The position numbers and the translations under genes were made by a program. From NCBI GenBank assembly GCA_903888655.1, contig CAISUR010000443.1:1-8062 (forward strand): a stretch of 8,062 nt of DNA, in the 5' to 3' direction. Each line of letters opens with the position of its first letter. The first letter of the stretch is position 1. This stretch comes from an uncultured Bacteroidota bacterium. Its GTDB lineage: Bacteria > Bacteroidota > Bacteroidia > Flavobacteriales > Flavobacteriaceae. Below the pieces are notes generated by a model. It was not told the DNA's origin. It did no database searches and saw only the letters and a program-made list of their open reading frames with translations. This document shows positions 1 through 5,126 of the stretch, in pieces.

Positions 1-33
1 CCAGGCATTTGGATTGGTTACTAATTCCATCAT
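1..33 (-). CDS. 5' end of a gene running off the left edge, possibly a TerC-family membrane protein
   Basis: On the minus strand an ATG at 33-31 (or the next codon, 30-28) opens a frame reading MMELVTNPNAW up to the window edge. It starts 41 bp after the stop of the lipoprotein gene on the same strand, so it may be the next gene of the same transcript. Only 11 residues are visible. From memory, the pattern of a short acidic/hydrophobic start followed by NP-x-AW resembles the N-terminus of flavobacterial TerC/Alx-type integral membrane proteins, which continue with a LxTLTxLEIVLGIDN segment. That segment is not visible here, so the family is a guess. The existence of a gene start is more likely than the family name. 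Confidence 0.35.
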   Translation of the reverse strand, partial: MMELVTNPNAW

Positions 34-74
34 GGTTTATGTAAAATTTTAATTGGTAAAGTTGTTTTACGGGA

Positions 75-476
75 TTAGTTGATTTTTGTTACAGTTCCGA
101 TTTGTTTTTTTGATTCACCTACTATAGCATATTCAAAGGTATAGGTTTTACCTTTAGTGGAAAGAATGCGCATGGAAATGGCTTTTTCTTCGGCCATACT
201 TCTTGGATGTAATTTTTGAAGAATGAATTCATAATCGTTTACCCATCGTACTGAAGCCGTATCGGTCTTTCCTTGATACGTTTCGATTTGAAGTTTGTCA
301 GTTCGTTGGAACGTTGAAGTTTGTTTTTTTCCTTTGATTTCTCTAACGAATTCAAATGTTCCAGTTTTGAAGTCTTTTGGATTGCATTCTACTTGCTTTT
401 GACAAGATGAAAATAGTAAAATAAATAAAAATAAAATCGGATATTTTGAATTTGAAATTGTCATTGAAATTGTCAT
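75..476 (-). CDS. small lipoprotein of unknown function
   Basis: The product is 133 residues long. A hydrophobic stretch at residues 13-22 (PILFLFILLF) ends in a lipobox-like FSSC, with the lipidated cysteine at C25 followed by QKQ. It is therefore probably exported and anchored as a lipoprotein, in the periplasm or on the cell surface. The mature part (about 108 residues) has the early motif ECNPKDFKTGTFEF and alternates short polar and aromatic strands, as in a small beta-rich domain. No catalytic motif is seen. Two in-frame ATGs, M1 (476) and M5 (464), sit in a 12-bp tandem duplication, so the true start is uncertain; either leaves a workable signal peptide. It lies 6 bp after the DUF6095 gene and is probably the last gene of the murQ operon. 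From memory, similar flavobacterial proteins have sometimes been labelled DNA topoisomerase IV; nothing here supports that. Confidence 0.8.
   Translation of the reverse strand: MTISMTISNSKYPILFLFILLFSSCQKQVECNPKDFKTGTFEFVREIKGKKQTSTFQRTDKLQIETYQGKTDTASVRWVNDYEFILQKLHPRSMAEEKAISMRILSTKGKTYTFEYAIVGESKKQIGTVTKIN
453..476. repeat. 12-bp perfect tandem duplication at the lipoprotein start
   Basis: TGAAATTGTCAT occurs twice back to back on the plus strand, at 453-464 and 465-476. Read on the coding strand it gives ATGACAATTTCA twice, so the protein opens MTISMTIS and has two possible start codons four codons apart. It looks like a simple slippage duplication. Confidence 0.9.
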
Positions 477-482
477 TAAAAT

Positions 483-710
483 TTATTGATTTCCATCAAA
501 TATTGCTTTTACTATTACAGTCAAACCTTTAAAAGCTAAAAAAACAGAGGTAATGCAAAGAGAACATCCAATGACTAAAACTAGATAATGCCAATTAGTT
601 TGTTTATTCATAAATGCATTATACATTACGCTTGGCCCAATAAACATTAAGGGTAAAGCTCCAAATAAATATTTAACACCTTTGGCTAAAAGTTCTCTAT
701 TCGTTCCCAT
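483..710 (-). CDS. DUF6095-family small membrane protein
   Basis: The product is 75 residues from the chosen start (MGTNRELL). Two membrane segments are visible, about residues 12-32 (with the motif GALPLMFIGPSV) and about 42-63, separated by a short polar loop containing NKQTNW. The C-terminus is amphipathic (FKGLTVIVKAIF). From memory the GALPLMFIGPSV block and the final FKGL block are typical of DUF6095, a small Flavobacteriia family of unknown function. The start at 710 is preferred over an in-frame ATG at 734 because it lies one base after the upstream stop codon (TAA-T-ATG), which suggests translational coupling. The 734 start would overlap the upstream gene by 23 bp. It is the third gene of the probable murQ operon. 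Its location is the inner membrane; its function is unknown. Confidence 0.82.
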   Translation of the reverse strand: MGTNRELLAKGVKYLFGALPLMFIGPSVMYNAFMNKQTNWHYLVLVIGCSLCITSVFLAFKGLTVIVKAIFDGNQ

Positions 711-711
711 A

Positions 712-1173
712 TTAAAAATGAATTTGGACTCCATATCCTCTTTGATTGGCTATGAAATTAACTTCAAAATTAGAATCATTACCTCCAACATTCTTCAATC
801 CGTTGTTGTAAATATCAATTCCTTCTTTCATTTTTTTATTTTTTCCTGCAAGAATTGGGATGGATGCGACAACACAACCTGCTCCAATATAGGTCGCTGC
901 AGATGGATAATGAGAATCTGAAACTAAATCTACCACTAAATCACAGATGATTAATGCGCCACCAAATCCAAGCAAAAAGCCTCCATTAGATTCTTTGTTA
1001 AGTCCTGATTTAAAAGTCTTATACGCTTTATAATTAGTAAACAATAGTTTTTTTGTTTCTCTCGTAGAAATTTGACTTCCATTTACATAGTATTTTCCTT
1101 TTTCTAGTTTGATTTCTTGGGAAAAAGAAATAATTGTAAAAAATAATGCTAGTGTTAAAAGTAATTTTTTCAT
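712..1173 (-). CDS. exported protein with two hydrophobic segments, function unknown
   Basis: The product is 153 residues. A signal peptide covers residues 1-18 (MKKLLLTLALFF, then IISFS) with likely cleavage before Q19, a usual Bacteroidota pattern. A short strand segment follows (KGKYYVNGSQIS), then a basic amphipathic region (KKLLFTNYKAYKTFK, residues 41-55). Two glycine-rich hydrophobic segments lie at about 64-84 and 92-109, and the basic stretch GKNKKMKEGIDIYN comes after them. The layout (short YxNGxxI strand, helix, two glycine-rich segments, IPIxxGxNKKxKxxIDIYN) matches, from memory, a recurrent unnamed family of Bacteroidota proteins. No enzymatic motif is visible. It could be a small membrane or lipid-associated envelope protein. 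It starts 16 bp after the murQ stop and ends one base before the DUF6095 start, so it is almost certainly co-transcribed with both. Confidence 0.8.
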   Translation of the reverse strand: MKKLLLTLALFFTIISFSQEIKLEKGKYYVNGSQISTRETKKLLFTNYKAYKTFKSGLNKESNGGFLLGFGGALIICDLVVDLVSDSHYPSAATYIGAGCVVASIPILAGKNKKMKEGIDIYNNGLKNVGGNDSNFEVNFIANQRGYGVQIHF

Positions 1174-1189
1174 ATTTAGTGTTTAGTAG

Positions 1190-1999
1190 TTATTTCCAAT
1201 TTTCAATTGCTATTCGAACGTTTTTATATTTTTTTAATAATTCACCTGCTTTTGCATAATCTACTGGGATTTCTTCCATAATCATTTTAATACCTCTATC
1301 AACTAATTTCTCATTACTCAATTGCATGTCGACCATCTTGTTTCCCTTAACTTTACCGAGTTGAATCATGGTTGCCGTTGAAATCATATTCAAGACTAGT
1401 TTCTGTGCGGTTCCGGCTTTCATTCGAGAACTTCCTGTTACAAATTCGGGACCGACCACAACTACCACCGGAAATTCTGCGGTTTTAGCTAATGGACTTC
1501 CTTCATTGCAAGTAATACACCCCGTAATTATATTATTTTCTTTGCATCGTTCTAATCCAGAAATTACATAAGGCGTTGTTCCTGAAGCTGCTATTCCTAT
1601 TACAATATCGCTAGAACTTATATTTTGTTCTTGCAAGTCAATCCACGCTTGAGTAGTACTATCTTCTGCATTTTCAACAGCTCTGCGAATGGCTTTGTCA
1701 CCTCCTGCAATGATTCCGTTGACTAAATCAAAAGGCACACCAAATGTAGGCGGACATTCTGAAGCATCAACAATGCCCAATCTACCCGAAGTTCCAGCTC
1801 CAATATAGAAAAGTCTTCCGCCTAGTTTCATTTTCTCAACCACATTAGCCACTAATAGCTCTATTTGTGGTAATGCTTTTTCAACAGCTAACGGAACGGT
1901 TTTATCTTCATTGTTAATATTGAATAACAAATCTGCAACCGACATTTGTTCTAAATGTTCGTATTTGGACGATTGTTCGGTGGTTTTGGTGAAGTTCAT
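1190..1999 (-). CDS. murQ: N-acetylmuramic acid 6-phosphate etherase (MurQ)
   Basis: MurQ is a cytoplasmic lyase of peptidoglycan recycling. It cleaves the lactyl ether of MurNAc-6-phosphate, giving GlcNAc-6-phosphate and D-lactate. The protein is 269 residues with one SIS sugar-phosphate domain. Visible landmarks are LGGRLFYIGAGTSGRLG (59-75) and DASECPPTFG (78-87), then AVENAEDS (107-114) and GIAASGTTPYV (135-145). The conserved block EFVTGSSRMKAGTAQK (185-200) follows. E81 and E112 correspond to the two glutamates assigned catalytic roles in E. coli MurQ (E83, E114, from memory). It is about 30 residues shorter than the E. coli enzyme, the loss being at the C-terminus, which I believe is usual for Flavobacteria. 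The frame is open to an upstream ATG at 2029, but the extra residues MRLCAFASKK are encoded by a GC-rich repeat and are unlike the family. The start at 1999 (MNFTKTTEQ) is therefore preferred. It heads a probable four-gene operon. Confidence 0.96.
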   Translation of the reverse strand: MNFTKTTEQSSKYEHLEQMSVADLLFNINNEDKTVPLAVEKALPQIELLVANVVEKMKLGGRLFYIGAGTSGRLGIVDASECPPTFGVPFDLVNGIIAGGDKAIRRAVENAEDSTTQAWIDLQEQNISSSDIVIGIAASGTTPYVISGLERCKENNIITGCITCNEGSPLAKTAEFPVVVVVGPEFVTGSSRMKAGTAQKLVLNMISTATMIQLGKVKGNKMVDMQLSNEKLVDRGIKMIMEEIPVDYAKAGELLKKYKNVRIAIENWK

Positions 2000-2002
2000 T
2001 TT

Positions 2003-2028
2003 TTTGCTAGCAAAGGCGCACAGGCGCA
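2003..2028. promoter_or_regulatory. palindrome and direct repeat in the murQ leader
   Basis: A perfect 12-bp palindrome, TTTGCTAGCAAA (2003-2014), lies three bases upstream of the preferred murQ ATG. It is followed by two copies of GGCGCA at 2015-2020 and 2023-2028. On the murQ strand this reads TGCGCC-TG-TGCGCC and then the palindrome. It could be an operator or RNA hairpin controlling initiation, or another remnant of the CTTTGCG-type dispersed repeat seen at 2088-2138. The sequence alone does not decide. Confidence 0.4.
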
Positions 2029-2050
2029 AAAATTAAAATAATTTAGTTTT

Positions 2051-2079
2051 CAAATTTAAGAAATAATACTTAATCAAAA
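2051..2079 (-). promoter_or_regulatory. probable promoter of murQ operon
   Basis: On the minus strand TAAATTTG (complement of 2051-2058) matches the Bacteroidota -7 consensus TAnnTTTG. TTTTG (complement of 2075-2079) lies 16 bp upstream, slightly closer than the usual spacing. Transcription would start near 2044, giving a leader of about 45 bases that includes the palindrome and direct repeats before the ATG at 1999. This supports the shorter murQ start. Confidence 0.5.
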
Positions 2080-2087
2080 TGGAATAT

Positions 2088-2138
2088 TAAAGAATAAAAA
2101 CTTTGCGACGCTGCGTCTTTTCGAGATTTAATTCTTTA
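2088..2138. repeat. 51-bp imperfect palindrome of the CTTTGCG dispersed-repeat type
   Basis: Outer arms TAAAGAAT (2088-2095) and ATTCTTTA (2131-2138) are perfect inverted repeats. Extended to 14 bp (2088-2101 and 2125-2138) they still match at 12 of 14. The centre is GACGC-T-GCGTC (2107-2117), and both palindromes share nearly the same axis (about 2112-2113). The interior reads CTTTGCGACGCTGCGTC, much more GC-rich than its surroundings and, from memory, like short intergenic repeats scattered through flavobacterial genomes. The right arm includes the stop codon of the ZIP gene. On the minus strand a run of five Ts follows the inner hairpin, so it may act as a transcription terminator between the ZIP gene and murQ. 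Confidence 0.6.
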
Positions 2139-2804
2139 CAAAAAACAAGCCAATAAAATTCCTAAAATAATCACAGAGATTTTAAAAATATTAAATTTAT
2201 GTCCTTCACTGCTTTCAAAAATAATTGTGGACGAAATATGAAATAAGATTCCAATTACAATCGCAGTTATTTCAGTATAATAGTCGTTTAAAAATGGAAA
2301 AGTATCGGAAAATAGCGTTCCCAAAGGTGTCATAATTGCAAAGGTAAGCATGAATAAAAATAAGGCTGTTTTATTCAATTCTGCATGAATAAAGAAGGTT
2401 GTTAAAATAATAGCAATTGGAAAATGGTGTATGGCAATTCCTAATGCTAATTCATGATGATGTCCTACGGGAAATCCTTCTAATAATGCATGAATACATA
2501 AACTAATAAATAATAACCATGGCATTTGACTCATTTTATCATGCCCATGAACGTGCCCATGCTCTGCACCTTTTGAAAAAAACTCTAAGATGATTTGGAA
2601 TAAAATCCCAATCATTATAAAAATTCCGACTCTTGTATTTCCGGTATTGTAAACGTCTGGAAGCAGATGCATCACTGTTAAAGAAAGCAGAAAAGATCCA
2701 CTAAATGCCAATAATAATTTAAGATTTGTTTTGTCTTTAGGTTGTAGCCAAAGTGCAAAAGAAAATCCAATTAAAACGGAAAGTAGTGGTAAAATGTAGT
2801 TCAT
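2136..2804 (-). CDS. ZIP-family divalent metal transporter
   Basis: The protein is an inner-membrane permease of 222 residues, probably moving zinc or another divalent metal into the cytoplasm. About eight hydrophobic segments are visible, at roughly 3-20, 29-49, 58-76, 95-113, 119-140, 146-166, 176-197 and 205-222. A histidine-rich loop between segments 3 and 4 (AEHGHVHGHD, H82/84/86/88) is typical of ZIP proteins. Segment 4 carries HALLEG (105-110), the counterpart of the ZIP HNxxDG motif, followed by HHH (115-117). Segment 5 carries HHFPIA (126-131), where many ZIPs have HExPHE or HKxPEG, so part of the usual metal-site acidic set is missing. The gene lies 73 bp after the methyltransferase on the same strand; I saw no clear promoter in that gap, so co-transcription is possible. 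The metal cannot be told from sequence. Confidence 0.9.
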   Translation of the reverse strand: MNYILPLLSVLIGFSFALWLQPKDKTNLKLLLAFSGSFLLSLTVMHLLPDVYNTGNTRVGIFIMIGILFQIILEFFSKGAEHGHVHGHDKMSQMPWLLFISLCIHALLEGFPVGHHHELALGIAIHHFPIAIILTTFFIHAELNKTALFLFMLTFAIMTPLGTLFSDTFPFLNDYYTEITAIVIGILFHISSTIIFESSEGHKFNIFKISVIILGILLACFL

Positions 2805-2877
2805 TTATAAGTTTATTAGGTTGTATGGTTGTTAGTTAAATGGAATAATATACAAATAAGCAACTAACCAAATCACG

Positions 2878-3639
2878 CTATTTAAAAATCATAATTAATC
2901 GTTCACTGGTATTTTTATGATATTTTTTTAGTTTATAATCGCCAAAAGTATCCAATAAATAAATTCCTGCTTCTTCCATCATTTTGGTGAAATCTTGTAA
3001 AGTCAAAGCTCTCACTTTTTCTTCATAATGAAATTTCTGTCCCTGATCTTCAAAATCAATTTCTTTAATGATGAATCCGTCTTTGAGATAACGTTTCAAA
3101 TGAAAATCAATCTCTTCAACCGTTTTAGTTTCTTCAGCAATTAAATTATCTAACACAAAGGATACGTTCATAAAGTCAATTACCGCAAATCCATACTCGG
3201 AAAGACTTTCCTTTATGGCAATCAAGGTTTTTAAATTGTCTTCATCGCCGTCAAAATAACCAAAACTGGTAAACAAATTGAAAACGGCATCAAACTTTTC
3301 TTCAAAAGGCACCCGCATGTCATGAACTTTAAATTGTAAAGTATCATTGGCGTTTTTAGAGGCAATTTCAATACTGTTTTCAGATAAATCAACACCAAGA
3401 ACGGTAAACCCTAATTGGTTTAAATAAATGGAATGACGTCCTTTTCCACAGGCTAAATCTAATACTTTTGCATGTTCTGGCAAATTAAGATAGTGCGTTA
3501 GATTATCCATGAAAACCTGAGCTTCACGGTAGTTTCTATCTTTGTATAAAATATGATAATAAGGCGTGTCAAACCAAGATGCAAACCATGAAGATTCTTG
3601 ATTGTTGATTTGAGAATGTTGATTTGAGATTTTTGACAT
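2878..3639 (-). CDS. class I SAM-dependent methyltransferase, substrate unknown
   Basis: The protein is a cytoplasmic methyltransferase of 253 residues. The SAM-binding glycine loop VLDLACGKGRHSIYL is at 59-73, the acidic end of strand 2 is GVDLS (82-86), HDMRVPF lies at 106-112, and FDAVFNLFTSFGYF (116-129) is the motif IV region. Upstream, WFDTPYYHILYKDRNY (22-37) is a block I associate with one conserved Bacteroidota methyltransferase family whose substrate is not known to me. The first 17 residues (MSKISNQHSQINNQESS) are low complexity, coming from a 14-bp tandem repeat. No later Met precedes the conserved block, so the ATG at 3639 is kept, though a non-ATG start nearer W18 is possible. 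It is divergent from the rRNA methyltransferase, with 126 bp between start codons. Confidence 0.88.
   Translation of the reverse strand: MSKISNQHSQINNQESSWFASWFDTPYYHILYKDRNYREAQVFMDNLTHYLNLPEHAKVLDLACGKGRHSIYLNQLGFTVLGVDLSENSIEIASKNANDTLQFKVHDMRVPFEEKFDAVFNLFTSFGYFDGDEDNLKTLIAIKESLSEYGFAVIDFMNVSFVLDNLIAEETKTVEEIDFHLKRYLKDGFIIKEIDFEDQGQKFHYEEKVRALTLQDFTKMMEEAGIYLLDTFGDYKLKKYHKNTSERLIMIFK
3603..3630. repeat. 14-bp tandem duplication in the methyltransferase 5' end
   Basis: TGTTGATTTGAGAA (3603-3616) is followed directly by TGTTGATTTGAGAT (3617-3630), 13 of 14 identical. It encodes the low-complexity NQHSQINNQ segment at the N-terminus of the methyltransferase. Similar ATTTGAGA-type runs occur, from memory, as short repeats around flavobacterial gene starts. 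Confidence 0.85.
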
Positions 3640-3668
3640 TAATTCTTGTACATAAAATTCTTAACGTG

Positions 3669-3687
3669 CAAATTTAATGTATTTTTG
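3669..3687. promoter_or_regulatory. back-to-back -7 elements of divergent promoters
   Basis: On the minus strand TAAATTTG (complement of 3669-3676) and on the plus strand TATTTTTG (3680-3687) both match the Bacteroidota -7 consensus TAnnTTTG, with 3 bp between them. The first is about 30 bp from the methyltransferase ATG; the second is about 80 bp from the rRNA methyltransferase ATG. Neither has a good TTTG at the expected upstream distance. In AT-rich DNA such matches can be chance, so confidence is limited. Confidence 0.35.
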
Positions 3688-3716
3688 CAGTTATTGCATA
3701 AGATAATTTAGAAACA

Positions 3717-3748
3717 TCGAAGTCCTTCGACTGCGCTCGAGATTACAG
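3717..3748. repeat. short GC-richer intergenic repeat with hairpin in the rRNA methyltransferase leader
   Basis: TCGAAG (3717-3722) and CTTCGA (3725-3730) form a perfect inverted repeat. It is followed by CTGCGCTCGAGATTACAG (3731-3748). The core CCTTCGACTGCGCTCGA resembles, from memory, a short repeat scattered between genes in many Bacteroidota genomes. It stands out from the AT-rich flanks and lies 17 bp before the ATG at 3766, so it would be in the 5' leader of the mRNA if the promoter at 3680 is used. Confidence 0.5.
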
Positions 3749-3765
3749 TATAGTTTAAAATAAGA

Positions 3766-4926
3766 ATGGAAAATTTTAAAATGATTGCCAAAACCTTTTT
3801 TGGTTTTGAGGAAATACTTGCTAAAGAGCTACAACAATTAGGTGCTCAAGAAGTTGAAATAGGTACAAGAATGGTAAGCTTTAAAGGAGATAAAGGATTT
3901 ATGTATAAAGCCAATTTGTCTTTGCGTTCTGCTTTAAAAATCTTAAAACCAATTTATTATTTTAGAGCGAAAACCGACGCACTATTGTACAAAGGAATAC
4001 AAGGAATTGATTGGAGTAAGTATTTGAATGCAAATCAAACCTTTGTTGTTGACACTACCATACATTCAGATAATTTTAAACATTCGCAGTTTGTTTCTCA
4101 AAAAGCAAAAGATGCGATTGTAGATCAATTTCGAGAAAAATCTGGAGTTCGACCAAGTGTTGATAAAGACTTTCCCGATTTAAGAATAAACATACATATT
4201 GATCGTGATCAAGTGTCGGTAGCATTAGATACTTCGGGTGCTTCTCTGCATCATCGAGGGTATAGAACCTCCACAAATATAGCGCCTATCAATGAAGTAC
4301 TGGCAGCAGGAATGTTATTACTTTCGGGGTGGGAAGGTAAATCGGATTTTCTAGATCCTATGTGTGGTTCGGGAACAATTTTGGTTGAAGCCGCTATGAT
4401 TGCCTGTAATATTCCGGCCAATATCAATAGAAAAGAATTTGCTTTTGAAAAATGGAACGATTGGGATAACGATTTGTTTGATCAAATTATTGATGCTTTA
4501 TTAAAACGAACAAGAGAATTCCATTACAGCATTAAGGGGTATGATAAAGCTCCGAGTGCTGTTAGTAAAGCTAAAGATAATATAAAAAATGCCAATGTTG
4601 AAGAATATATTTCTGTCGAACAGCAAAACTTTTTCGACACAAAAAAAGAAACAGAAGGCCCGCTTCAAATGGTATTTAATCCACCGTATGGAGAACGTCT
4701 AGATATTGACTTGGAGCGCTTTTACAGAGAAATGGGTGACACTATGAAGCAGAATTATCCGGGAACTAATGCTTGGTTTATTACGGCTAATTTAGAAGCG
4801 CTAAAATTTGTTGGATTAAAGCCCTCGAGAAAAATTAAATTGTACAACGGTAGTTTGGAAGCCCGTTTGGTTAAATATGAGATATATGAAGGGAGTAAGC
4901 GAAGTAAATTTTTAGCAATTTATTAA
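3766..4926 (+). CDS. rlmL: THUMP-domain 23S rRNA guanine-N2 methyltransferase (RlmL-type)
   Basis: The protein is a cytoplasmic RNA methyltransferase of 386 residues, COG0116 type. In E. coli the matching half of RlmL makes m2G2445 in 23S rRNA; the exact target here is inferred. An N-terminal ferredoxin-like part (MIAKTFFGFEEILAKEL, 6-22) leads into a THUMP RNA-binding domain (about 45-155). RGYR (164-167) follows, a linker motif typical of this family. The SAM-binding loop is LDPMCGSGTILVEAA (196-210), and the catalytic motif IV is NPPYGERL (305-312), characteristic of amino-group methylation of guanine. It lacks the second (RlmK) methyltransferase domain fused in the E. coli protein, as is usual outside Gammaproteobacteria. 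The start at 3766 is kept because MENFKMIAKT is, from memory, the common opening of flavobacterial homologues. It is transcribed alone, away from its left neighbour. Confidence 0.93.
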   Translation: MENFKMIAKTFFGFEEILAKELQQLGAQEVEIGTRMVSFKGDKGFMYKANLSLRSALKILKPIYYFRAKTDALLYKGIQGIDWSKYLNANQTFVVDTTIHSDNFKHSQFVSQKAKDAIVDQFREKSGVRPSVDKDFPDLRINIHIDRDQVSVALDTSGASLHHRGYRTSTNIAPINEVLAAGMLLLSGWEGKSDFLDPMCGSGTILVEAAMIACNIPANINRKEFAFEKWNDWDNDLFDQIIDALLKRTREFHYSIKGYDKAPSAVSKAKDNIKNANVEEYISVEQQNFFDTKKETEGPLQMVFNPPYGERLDIDLERFYREMGDTMKQNYPGTNAWFITANLEALKFVGLKPSRKIKLYNGSLEARLVKYEIYEGSKRSKFLAIY

Positions 4927-4947
4927 TTTTTTTTGTAATTTTTAAAA

Positions 4948-4975
4948 ACTTAATATTTACTTAATATTTTTTTTT
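4948..4975. repeat. tandem 11-mer followed by a T-run downstream of rlmL
   Basis: ACTTAATATTT occurs twice in tandem at 4948-4958 and 4959-4969, and the second copy runs into nine Ts (4967-4975). The run lies 22 bp after the rlmL stop and could be where transcription ends, but there is no convincing GC stem before it, so I do not call it an intrinsic terminator. Confidence 0.6.
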
Positions 4976-5005
4976 GTTAAAAGCAATAATCAAAATAATG
5001 TGGAT

Positions 5006-5028
5006 TGTATATAAAATGCTTATATACA
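5006..5028. promoter_or_regulatory. 9-bp-arm perfect inverted repeat upstream of the giant secreted gene
   Basis: TGTATATAA (5006-5014) and TTATATACA (5020-5028) are perfect inverted repeats with a 5-bp centre, AATGC. The site ends 36 bp upstream of the -33 element of the promoter for the gene at 5127. It could be a dimer-binding operator or upstream activator site, or a weak AU-rich hairpin at the end of the rlmL transcript. There is no T-run after it. Chance is possible in such AT-rich sequence. Confidence 0.45.
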
Positions 5029-5064
5029 GTAATTTAAAACATCATTTAATCTCAGAAAAATAAT

Positions 5065-5095
5065 TTTGCAAAGTTGGATTTTATAGATATCTTTG
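5065..5095 (+). promoter_or_regulatory. Bacteroidota-type promoter of the giant secreted gene
   Basis: TTTG (5065-5068), a 19-bp spacer, and TATCTTTG (5088-5095) match the housekeeping promoter of Flavobacterium and other Bacteroidota (TTTG or TTG, about 19 bp, TAnnTTTG) at every fixed position. Transcription would begin around 5100-5103, giving a leader of about 25 bases. The leader is A-rich just before the ATG (TATAAAAAAAATAAAT), which fits the Shine-Dalgarno-independent, A-rich start sites of this phylum. Confidence 0.75.
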
Positions 5096-5126
5096 TTCTC
5101 TTGAAATTTTTATAAAAAAAATAAAT

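Noticed and set aside
56..70. Possible hairpin GTAAA-GTTGT-TTTAC after the lipoprotein stop region
   Set aside because: The stem is only 5 bp and AT-rich, with no T-run. It is too weak to call a terminator.
682..921. Plus-strand open frame over the DUF6095 and exported-protein genes
   Set aside because: It is antisense to two genes with clear signal peptide or membrane patterns and tight operon spacing.
1368..1571. Plus-strand open frame inside murQ
   Set aside because: It is a shadow of a strongly conserved enzyme gene.
2000..2029. Longer murQ start adding MRLCAFASKK
   Set aside because: The extension is encoded by GC-rich repeat sequence, is unlike the known MurQ N-terminus, and is not needed given the good ATG at 1999.
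2831..2868. Inverted repeat GTTAGTT / AACTAAC upstream of the ZIP gene
   Set aside because: It has only 7-bp arms with a 24-bp gap and is easily explained by chance in AT-rich DNA. No matching promoter was found around it.
4076..4276. Minus-strand open frame inside the rRNA methyltransferase gene
   Set aside because: It is a shadow of the conserved THUMP/methyltransferase frame.
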